Program-made: the position numbers and the translations under genes | Shown: in pieces, positions 57,232 through 64,000 of the stretch | Layout: the number at the start of each line of letters is the position of its first letter | Numbering within the stretch: the first letter of the stretch is position 1 | The notes under the pieces: model-generated | What the model was told of the DNA's origin: nothing | Seen by the model: the letters and a program-made list of their open reading frames with translations, nothing else | The model's database searches: none | NCBI GenBank assembly: GCA_011526085.1 | Contig: WYBC01000017.1 | Location: 248,001-312,000 of the forward strand | Length of the DNA: 64,000 bases | Direction: 5' to 3' | Source of the DNA: Lysobacter sp. | GTDB taxonomy: Bacteria > Pseudomonadota > Gammaproteobacteria > Xanthomonadales > Xanthomonadaceae

Positions 57232-59847
57232 ATGCCCCCCGCCGTGTCCGATTCCGCATCGCCCTCCCGCGCCCCCAGCGACCAGCACACACCGCTCATG
57301 CGCCAGTTCTTCGCCGCGAAGGCGGAGCACCCCGACGTGCTGCTGTTCTTCCGCATGGGCGATTTCTACGAGCTGTTCTACGACGATGCGCGCAAGGCCG
57401 CGCGCCTGCTCGACATCACGTTGACGCAGCGCGGCAATTCCGCCGGCCAACCCATTCCGATGGCCGGCGTACCGGTGCACGCCTACGAGGGCTATCTCGC
57501 CCGTCTGGTCGCGCTGGGCGAGTCGGTCGCGATCTGCGAACAGATCGGCGATCCGGCGCTGGCCAAGGGGCTGGTCGAACGCAAGGTCGTGCGCATCGTG
57601 ACGCCCGGCACCGTCACCGACGAAGCCCTGCTGCAGGATCGCCGCGACACCCTGTTGATGGCGGTGGCGCGCGGCAAGTCCGGCTATGGGCTCGCCTGGG
57701 CCGACCTGGCCGGCGGCCGTTTCCTGGTCAACGAGGTCGGCAGCGACGACATGCTCGAGGCCGAACTCGCGCGCCTCGATCCCGCGGAACTGCTGATGCC
57801 GGACGAGGAAGGCTGGCCGACAGCGCTGTCGACGCGCCACGGACTCCGTCGCCGCGCGCCGTGGCTGTTCGATGCCGACAGCGGCCGCCGTCAGTTGCTG
57901 CGCTTTTTCGACGTGCACGATCTCTCCGGCTTCGGCATCGAAGACAAGCCGCTGGCGATCGCGGCCGCCGGCGCGCTGCTCGGCTACGTCGAGGAAACCC
58001 AGAAACAGCGGCTGCCGCATCTCACCGCGATCCGGGTGGAGACCAGCGACGGCGCGATCGCGATGAACGCGGCGACGCGCCGCCATCTCGAACTCGACAC
58101 CCGGGTCGACGGCGATACCCGCCACACCCTGCTCGGCATTCTCGACAGCACGGTCACGCCGATGGGCGGCCGCCTGCTGCGGCGCTGGCTGCATCGCCCG
58201 TTGCGCGACCGCGGCATCGTCAGCGAACGTCACGATGCGGTGGAACGCCTGCTGGAGGCGCACGCCGACGGCGATGTGCGCGATGCCTTCCGCGGCCTCG
58301 GCGACATCGAACGCATCCTGTCGCGGGTCGCCCTGCGCAGCGCGCGCCCGCGCGACCTTTCGACCCTGCGCGATGCGCTGCAGCTGCTGCCGAAGGTGCG
58401 CGCCGCGCTCGACGGCATCGACTCTCCGCGCCTGCAGGCGCTGGCCGCCGAACTCGGCGAACACGATGCCCAGGCCGCATGGATGGCGCGCGCGATCGTG
58501 CCGCAGCCGCCGGTGCTGGCGCGCGACGGTGGCGTGATCGCCGAAGGTTACGACGCCGAACTGGACGAGCTGCGCCAGCTCAGCACCAATGCCGATCAGT
58601 TCCTGATCGACCTCGAAGCCCGCGAACGCGAAAGCAGCGGCATCCCGACGCTGAAGGTCGGCTACAACCGCGTCCACGGCTATTTCATCGAGATCAGCAA
58701 GGGCCAGGCCGACAAGGCGCCGGTGCATTACACCCGGCGCCAGACCCTGACCGGCGCCGAGCGCTACATCACCGAAGAGCTGAAGCAGTTCGAGGACAAG
58801 GTGCTGTCGGCGCGCGAACGCGCGCTGGCGCGCGAGAAGCTGCTGTACGAAGGCGTGCTGGACGAACTGAACCGCGATCTCGAACCGCTGAAGCGCTGCG
58901 CCGCCGCATTGAGCGAACTCGACGTGCTGGCCTGCTTCGCCGAGCGCGCGCGCGAACTCGACTGGTCGCGTCCGCGGCTGGTCGCCGATGCGGTGCTGCG
59001 GATCGAACGCGGCCGCCATCCGGTCGTCGAAGCCGTCCGCGACGAACCGTTCGAGCCGAACGACATCGACCTGCACGCAGACCGCCGCATGCTGGTGATC
59101 ACCGGCCCGAACATGGGCGGCAAATCGACCTACATGCGCCAGAACGCGCTGATCGTGCTGCTCGCGCACATCGGCAGTTTCGTGCCGGCGGCGAAGGCGG
59201 AGCTCGGGCCGATCGACCGCATCCTCACCCGCATCGGCGCCGGCGACGACCTCGCCCGCGGGCAATCGACCTTCATGGTCGAAATGAGCGAAACCAGCTA
59301 CATCCTCCACCACGCCACCGCGCAGTCGCTGGTGCTGATGGACGAGATCGGCCGCGGCACGTCGACCTACGACGGCCTCGCCCTCGCCGAAGCCTGCGCG
59401 CGCCATCTGGCGACGACCAATCGCTGCTACACCCTGTTCGCGACGCACTATTTCGAGCTGACGACCTTGGCCCAGTCCGGCAGCGGCATCGCCAACGTGC
59501 ATCTCGATGCCGTCGAGCATCACGACAAGAACGGGACCGACACCCTCGTGTTCATGCACGCGGTGAAGGACGGCCCCGCCGACCGCAGTTTCGGGCTGCA
59601 GGTCGCCGCCCTCGCCGGCCTGCCGAAGTCGGTGGTCCGCGAAGCCCGCGGCCGCCTGGCCGAACTCGAACAGCGCCGCGACGATCCGGCACCGGTGCTG
59701 ACGCCGCAGACCCTCGACACCCCGCAGCAGTTCGGCCTGTTCACGCCGTCTTCGGCCGCCCTCGACGCGCTCGCGGCCATCGACCCGGACGAACTCACGC
59801 CGAAGCAGGCGCTCGAAGCGCTGTATCGCCTGAAGGCGCTGGAATAA
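57232..59847 (+). CDS. mutS: DNA mismatch repair protein MutS
   Basis: Recognises mismatches and starts repair together with MutL. The 871-residue protein has the mismatch-reading DFYELF in domain I ([15 protein letters not shown], Phe45 and Glu47), a connector, the lever-clamp domain, and the ATPase with Walker [23 protein letters not shown], Walker [12 protein letters not shown] and ATHYFELT. The C-terminal tail ([18 protein letters not shown]) is the tetramerisation segment. The ATG at 57232 is preferred; a GTG at 57199 would add 11 residues. A REP-like element follows 3 bp after the stop. Confidence 0.97.
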   Translation: MPPAVSDSASPSRAPSDQHTPLMRQFFAAKAEHPDVLLFFRMGDFYELFYDDARKAARLLDITLTQRGNSAGQPIPMAGVPVHAYEGYLARLVALGESVAICEQIGDPALAKGLVERKVVRIVTPGTVTDEALLQDRRDTLLMAVARGKSGYGLAWADLAGGRFLVNEVGSDDMLEAELARLDPAELLMPDEEGWPTALSTRHGLRRRAPWLFDADSGRRQLLRFFDVHDLSGFGIEDKPLAIAAAGALLGYVEETQKQRLPHLTAIRVETSDGAIAMNAATRRHLELDTRVDGDTRHTLLGILDSTVTPMGGRLLRRWLHRPLRDRGIVSERHDAVERLLEAHADGDVRDAFRGLGDIERILSRVALRSARPRDLSTLRDALQLLPKVRAALDGIDSPRLQALAAELGEHDAQAAWMARAIVPQPPVLARDGGVIAEGYDAELDELRQLSTNADQFLIDLEARERESSGIPTLKVGYNRVHGYFIEISKGQADKAPVHYTRRQTLTGAERYITEELKQFEDKVLSARERALAREKLLYEGVLDELNRDLEPLKRCAAALSELDVLACFAERARELDWSRPRLVADAVLRIERGRHPVVEAVRDEPFEPNDIDLHADRRMLVITGPNMGGKSTYMRQNALIVLLAHIGSFVPAAKAELGPIDRILTRIGAGDDLARGQSTFMVEMSETSYILHHATAQSLVLMDEIGRGTSTYDGLALAEACARHLATTNRCYTLFATHYFELTTLAQSGSGIANVHLDAVEHHDKNGTDTLVFMHAVKDGPADRSFGLQVAALAGLPKSVVREARGRLAELEQRRDDPAPVLTPQTLDTPQQFGLFTPSSAALDALAAIDPDELTPKQALEALYRLKALE

Positions 59848-59850
59848 TCC

Positions 59851-59961
59851 CCGTAGAGCGGCCTTCAGGCCGCTGCTTTCGGGAAAGTCGGCAGCGCGCC
59901 CCTGAGGACGCTGCGTCGTGCCTCGATGACCGAATCAGCGGCCTGTAGGCCGCTCTACCGG
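59851..59961. repeat. REP-like element behind mutS
   Basis: Inverted arms at 59851-59874 and 59936-59961 match the family of the element at 42037 (core AGCGGCCT/AGGCCGCT) with one substitution and one extra base between the arms. The centre is about 60 bp instead of 15. Confidence 0.85.
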
Positions 59962-60057
59962 GCCAGTGGTTAACGCGTGCGCCCGTCGACGCGTGCGCCC
60001 ATCGCAGCCCGTGGGACCCGGCGCCGGTACACTTGCGCGATCAACGGAGAATCGCGC

Positions 60058-63000
60058 GTGGCCATCGGAATCTTCATCGCGGGTGTCTTGTTCGGCGTCG
60101 TGCTGGCGGTCTGGCTGCGGCGTTCGCCGTCGCCGCAGTGGCCGCAGCCGAGCGGGCACGCCGTGGACGCGTCCACCGACAAGCCCGGTGACTCTGCCGT
60201 CGACGCGCTGCCCGCACCGGCCGACGAACCGGCGAAGGACACGGCCGTGGCCGAAGAGCAACCGGCCGACAAGCTCTATCGCCTGCGCCGCGAGATCGAA
60301 GGCGACGACGACCGCATCCAGAGTCCCGAGGATCTGCTGCGATCGCCGCAGTTCGTGGAAGGCGTGGCGCTGCTGACCGGACCCGCGTTCGCGCCGAAGG
60401 ACCTGCTCGATCTGCTCGAGAACGACAGTTACGCGCTGGGCTGCATGCTCTACGCCGCGCTGCGCCAACGCGGCGACGTCGACGCGCATGCGGCGCTGGC
60501 CGCGACGCCGTCGCCGGGACGCTTCCAGCTGAAATTCATGCTGGATTATCTGCAGTCGCAGGCCGACGCCTCCGCCCTGCCGGGACTGCTGCGGCATCTG
60601 CGCGAATGGTGGTACGAACAGCCGCCGCTGCGCCAACGGCTGCGCGAATATCTGGCATGGGCGGACACGCACGCGCCCGGCGATGCGCCGATGGCGCTGG
60701 ATGCGCTGAAGGACTGGGAGCTGGAACAGCTCGCGGAAGGCCTGCAATCGTTCCGCACGCCGGTGCTGGAGCCGTTCCTCGCGCAGGCCAGGGCCGAACT
60801 CGCGCTGCGGCGCGAACGCCGCACGCTCGGCGGCATCGGCCGGCTGTGGTCGCCGACGGTCGACACCGCGTCGGGCACGCCCGCCATCGTCGATCATCCC
60901 GAACTCGACCTGCAGGTCGACAAGGTCCATGCGCTGCTGCACGCGACGCCGGCGGTGTCGGTGCTGGTCGCGGGCGAACACGGCACCGGCAAGACCGTGC
61001 TGGTGGATCGGCTGTTCGCGCGCCTGCATGCCGAAGGCTGGCTGCTGTTCGAGGCCTCGGCCGCGGAGGTGCTGGCCGGCCAGAGCTACATCGGCGAACT
61101 CGAGGAACGGATCCGCGAACTCCTGGCCACGCTCGATCGCGAGCGCGCGCTGTGGCGGGTGCAGGATTTCCACGATCTGCTACACAAGGGCGGACACAGC
61201 CAGGACCCGCGCGGCATTCTCGATCTGCTGCTGCCGGCGATGGAGCGCGGCCAGTTGCGGATGATCGGCGAACTGTCGCCGGCGCAGCTCGCGCAATTGC
61301 TGATCGCGCGGCCGACGCTGCGCCATCTGGTGAAGACCGTGACCCTGTCGTCGCCGTCGGCGGCGACCATGCGCGACCTGCTCGAACGCTGGCGCACGGC
61401 GCGCGAAGCGCGATTCGGTGCGTCCGTGGCCGACGCGCGCGCGCTCGATGAAGCGCAGCGCATGGCCGCGCAGTATTTCCCCGAGCAGCACGAGCCCGGG
61501 CGCACGCTGCGGCTGCTGGAGGAAACCCTGCAGGCGGCGACCGCCGCGCAGCCGCATGCGCTGCCGCTGGGCGCGGATGCGCTGCTGCGCGCGATCTCGC
61601 GGCGCAGCGGTTTGCCGCTGGACGTGATCGACGATCGCCAGAGTCTCGATCTCGACGCGCTGCGTGCGTTCTTCCGCAAGCGCGTGCTCGGCCAGGACGA
61701 AGCGGTGGAATGCCTCGTCGACCGCATCGCGATGCTCAAGGCCGGACTGGTCGACAGCGGCCGGCCGATCGGCGTGTTCCTGTTCGCCGGCCCCACCGGC
61801 ACCGGCAAGACCGAACTGGCGAAGACCCTCGGCGAGCTGCTGTTCGGCAGCGACGAACGCCTGCTGCGGCTGGACATGAGCGAATTCCAGTCCGACGACT
61901 CGGCGTGGCGACTGACCGAAGTCTCGCGCGACGGCAGCGCGCGCTCCCTGGTCGCACGCATCCGCGAACAACCCTTCTCGGTCGTGCTGCTCGACGAATT
62001 CGAGAAGGCGCATCCGCGGGTATGGGACCTGTTCCTGCAGGTGTTCGACGATGGCCGCCTCAGCGACCGCAACGGCAACGTCGCCGATTTCCGCCACAGC
62101 ATCATCATCCTCACCAGCAACGCCGGGTCGACCCTGTCGCGCAGCGCGGGGCCGGGATTCACCTCGTCCGCGGGCGGCTATTCGCGCGGCGGCGTCGAGA
62201 AGGCGCTGTTCGAGACCTTCCGCCGCGAATTCCTCAACCGCCTCGATCGCATCGTGCTGTTCAACCCGCTCGACCGCAATCTGATGCGCGACATCCTGCA
62301 CAAGGAACTGCAGCGCGCGATGGGCCGGCGCGGCCTCAGGAACCGGGACTGGGCGGTGGAATGGGAGCCGTCGGCGGTGGAATTCCTGCTCGACCGCGGC
62401 TTCACGCCCGATCTCGGCGCGCGTCCGCTGCGCCGCGCGATCGAACAGCATCTGCTCGCGCCGCTGGCGCGCAGCATCGTCGAGCACCGCACGCCGCAGG
62501 GCGATCAGTTCCTGTTCGTGCGCAGCGCCGGCGAACGGCTGGAAGTGGAATTCGTCGACCCTAATCCGTCGCTCCCGGCGTCGACCGTCATCGCCGCCGC
62601 CGGAGCGGGCGATCTGCGCACGCTCGTGTACGCACCTGAAGCGTCTCCGGCCGCCGTCGCGACCCTGCACGGCACCTACGCGCGGCTCGTCGAGCGGCTC
62701 GCCGCGCCGGCCTGGTCGGATGCGCGCGCGGCGGAATACGCGACGATGGGCGAACGCGATTTCTGGTCGCGCCCCGAACGGTTCGACGTACTCGACCGGA
62801 TCGAGCGTCGCGACCGCATCGAGAGCGCGCTCGACACCGCGCAGCGTCTCGACGCGCGCCTGGCCCGCGACGGCGCCGACGCCGGCTTCATCGCCCGCCA
62901 CGCGCAATTGCTGTGGCTGCTGGAACACGCGATGGACGCGGTTTCGCACCATCGGCCGCAGGATGCGCTGCTGTGGCTGAGCGCGGGCGAGAGCGATCTC

Positions 63001-63426
63001 AAGCGCGATCCGGCGCAGGCCCGTTTGTGGTGGCAGCAGTTGCTGGCGATGTACATGGCGTGGGCCGAGCGTCGCAACATGCGCGTAGAAGTTTTGGAAC
63101 AGAACGCGGGCGAATGCCGCGCACGGCTCGCGGTGAGCGGCTTCGGCGCGCTCGCCCTGCTCGAAGCCGAACACGGCCTGCACGCGCTCGAATACGAAGC
63201 GGAAGACGGCGGCACCCGCCGCGTCGCCGCGTCCGTGCGCATCGCGCCCGATCATGCCGGGCGCGCACGTCCGAAACGTCTGGACGCCGACGAGGAATTG
63301 CGCGTCTGCCGCCGCTATCGCGCCGCGCCCTCGCCGCTGGTGCGCGACGGCGTGCGCGGCTGGCGCACCGGCCGGCTCGACCGCGTGCTGGCGGGCGAGT
63401 TCGACGCGATCGTCGCGGACGGCTGA
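60058..63426 (+). CDS. Membrane-anchored double AAA+ ATPase with C-terminal release-factor (PCRF-like) domain
   Basis: A 1122-residue protein. The N-terminus is a membrane anchor (VAIGIFIAGVLFGVVLAVWL, 1-20), then a variable region to about 250. AAA+ domain 1 (about 280-520) has Walker A GEHGTGKT (305-312) but a degenerate Walker B. AAA+ domain 2 (about 540-815) is Clp-type and intact: GPTGTGKT (578-585), VVLLDEFEKAH (D646, E647), Asn688 sensor, Arg728 finger, GARPLRRAIEQ (787-797). After a helical linker, residues about 970-1085 (WWQQLLAMYMAWAERRNMRV then EVLEQNAGE, and AEHGLHALEY) resemble the PCRF domain of peptide-chain release factors; no GGQ motif follows. GTG at 60058 has GGAGA 7 bases upstream. 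Function unknown; ribosome- or nascent-chain-linked unfolding is inferred. Confidence 0.85.
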   Translation: MAIGIFIAGVLFGVVLAVWLRRSPSPQWPQPSGHAVDASTDKPGDSAVDALPAPADEPAKDTAVAEEQPADKLYRLRREIEGDDDRIQSPEDLLRSPQFVEGVALLTGPAFAPKDLLDLLENDSYALGCMLYAALRQRGDVDAHAALAATPSPGRFQLKFMLDYLQSQADASALPGLLRHLREWWYEQPPLRQRLREYLAWADTHAPGDAPMALDALKDWELEQLAEGLQSFRTPVLEPFLAQARAELALRRERRTLGGIGRLWSPTVDTASGTPAIVDHPELDLQVDKVHALLHATPAVSVLVAGEHGTGKTVLVDRLFARLHAEGWLLFEASAAEVLAGQSYIGELEERIRELLATLDRERALWRVQDFHDLLHKGGHSQDPRGILDLLLPAMERGQLRMIGELSPAQLAQLLIARPTLRHLVKTVTLSSPSAATMRDLLERWRTAREARFGASVADARALDEAQRMAAQYFPEQHEPGRTLRLLEETLQAATAAQPHALPLGADALLRAISRRSGLPLDVIDDRQSLDLDALRAFFRKRVLGQDEAVECLVDRIAMLKAGLVDSGRPIGVFLFAGPTGTGKTELAKTLGELLFGSDERLLRLDMSEFQSDDSAWRLTEVSRDGSARSLVARIREQPFSVVLLDEFEKAHPRVWDLFLQVFDDGRLSDRNGNVADFRHSIIILTSNAGSTLSRSAGPGFTSSAGGYSRGGVEKALFETFRREFLNRLDRIVLFNPLDRNLMRDILHKELQRAMGRRGLRNRDWAVEWEPSAVEFLLDRGFTPDLGARPLRRAIEQHLLAPLARSIVEHRTPQGDQFLFVRSAGERLEVEFVDPNPSLPASTVIAAAGAGDLRTLVYAPEASPAAVATLHGTYARLVERLAAPAWSDARAAEYATMGERDFWSRPERFDVLDRIERRDRIESALDTAQRLDARLARDGADAGFIARHAQLLWLLEHAMDAVSHHRPQDALLWLSAGESDLKRDPAQARLWWQQLLAMYMAWAERRNMRVEVLEQNAGECRARLAVSGFGALALLEAEHGLHALEYEAEDGGTRRVAASVRIAPDHAGRARPKRLDADEELRVCRRYRAAPSPLVRDGVRGWRTGRLDRVLAGEFDAIVADG

Positions 63427-63539
63427 TGCCGGCCACGGCGCCCGCGCCCGTGGGATCGAAAAAAGCCCGTTCCGCGCCCCCATGACGCGGTCGCCGGAGC
63501 TACAGTGGCCGCAAACCGCCCGTCTTCACGGAGACCACC

Positions 63540-64000
63540 ATGACCCAACTGACCAACGACCTCCTCGCCCAGCTCCAGGGCGCCCCGCTGCAACAGATCT
63601 CGCGCCAGCTCGGCATCGACCAGAGCCAGGCGGCCGGCGCCGTCGGCGCGGCGTTGCCGCTGCTGATGGGCGCGCTGGGCAGGAACGCCAGCCAGCCGCA
63701 GGGCGCGGAAGCGCTGTTCGGCGCGCTGCAGAAAGACCACGCCGGAAGCGGCGGCATCGGCGACCTGCTCGGCGCGGTACTGGGCGGCGCGCAGAGCCGG
63801 CAGACCGACGGTGCCGGCATGCTCGGCCACATCTTCGGCGGCCAACAGGGACGCGCCGAACAGCATCTGGGCGAAGCCACCGGCCTGGGCGGCGACCGTG
63901 CCGGCCAGCTGATGAAGATCCTCGCCCCGATCGTGATGGCCTATCTCGCAAAGCGCATGTTCGGCGCGAACGAAGCGGGCGGCGGTGCGGCGGCCGGCCT
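63540..64000 (+). CDS. DUF937 (YidB-like) protein, truncated by window edge
   Basis: At least 153 residues, running off the right edge of the window. MTQLTNDLLAQLQGAPLQQI, GIDQSQAAGAVGAALPLLMGAL and LLGAVLGGAQSR are the DUF937/YidB layout of amphipathic helices and Gly-rich turns. Family members are small, abundant bacterial proteins of unknown role; some are fused to OmpA domains, which cannot be checked here. GGAGA precedes the ATG at 63540. It follows the AAA+/PCRF gene by 113 bp. Confidence 0.8.
   Translation, partial: MTQLTNDLLAQLQGAPLQQISRQLGIDQSQAAGAVGAALPLLMGALGRNASQPQGAEALFGALQKDHAGSGGIGDLLGAVLGGAQSRQTDGAGMLGHIFGGQQGRAEQHLGEATGLGGDRAGQLMKILAPIVMAYLAKRMFGANEAGGGAAAG

Noticed and set aside
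56971-59559. 862-codon minus-strand frame opposite mutS
   Set aside because: Antisense shadow of a perfectly conserved gene.
60058-63426. Assignment of the AAA+ protein as ClpB, ClpA or T6SS ClpV
   Set aside because: No Clp N-domain, no ClpB middle coiled coil, a membrane anchor, an inactive-looking first Walker B, and no type VI secretion genes nearby.
61180-63483. 767-codon minus-strand frame opposite the AAA+/PCRF gene
   Set aside because: Antisense shadow; the plus-strand frame has clear Walker motifs.

Overview
The window is gene-dense, high-GC chromosomal DNA that reads as a member of the Xanthomonadaceae/Lysobacteraceae (Lysobacter, Luteimonas or Xanthomonas relatives; Gammaproteobacteria). 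This rests on the family resemblance of MetG, GcvR, DapA and QueG, on a LexA operator of the Xanthomonas type (TTAGTAGTAATACTACTAA), on two large TonB-dependent receptors, on a GumN/TraB-like protein, and on palindromic intergenic repeats of the type seen in these genomes. No database search was possible, so genus and species are left open. No phage, insertion sequence, CRISPR array or conjugative module was seen. This is mostly core genome.

Layout. 0-5 kb: a TPR-sulfotransferase downstream of dcd, a secreted subtilase and apbC. 5-13 kb: a TonB-dependent receptor, two tandem DUF2147 exported proteins, metG (with a palindromic repeat captured inside its reading frame), a small lipoprotein, a soluble RnfB-like ferredoxin and a membrane protein. 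13-22 kb (minus strand): the conserved nnr-tsaE-amidase-mutL block with a DUF1684 lipoprotein and a TraB/GumN protein; queG diverges from nnr. 22-28 kb: pgi, then pcnB-folK-panB-SH3 protein-panC, all on the minus strand. 28-31 kb: tRNA-Glu, fdxA and dapA-bamC. 31-35.5 kb: gcvR-bcp, then phoH and a tight group of a 2OG-Fe(II) oxygenase/WD40 fusion and an acetyltransferase. 35.5-39.4 kb: XRE regulator-SulP transporter and thiD-hydrolase. 39.4-43 kb: nucleotide-sugar genes (galE, UDP-HexNAc 6-dehydrogenase, UDP-sugar epimerase). 43-50 kb: lipoproteins, nfi, GDPD, purU, a gene remnant, small enzymes and a beta-helix protein. 50-52.6 kb: cinA-lexA-recA. 52.7-57 kb: a TonB receptor and a c-type heme lipoprotein. 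57-64 kb: mutS, a membrane-anchored AAA+ ATPase ending in a release-factor-like (PCRF) domain, and the start of a DUF937 protein.

Themes. DNA maintenance is well represented (mutL, mutS, nfi, recA, lexA), as are cofactor and vitamin pathways (panB, panC, folK, thiD, dapA) and surface-sugar precursors. The two most unusual proteins are the 2OG-oxygenase/WD40 fusion (33295-34887) and the double-AAA+/PCRF fusion (60058-63426). Both join an enzymatic or motor module to a domain that should recognise a protein or ribosomal partner, and I do not know a characterised protein with either architecture. The most unusual DNA-level signals are a family of hairpin-in-hairpin repeats, one of them translated inside metG and another supplying the stop codons of two convergent genes, and a lexA promoter whose -10 lies inside the LexA operator and which probably yields a leaderless mRNA.
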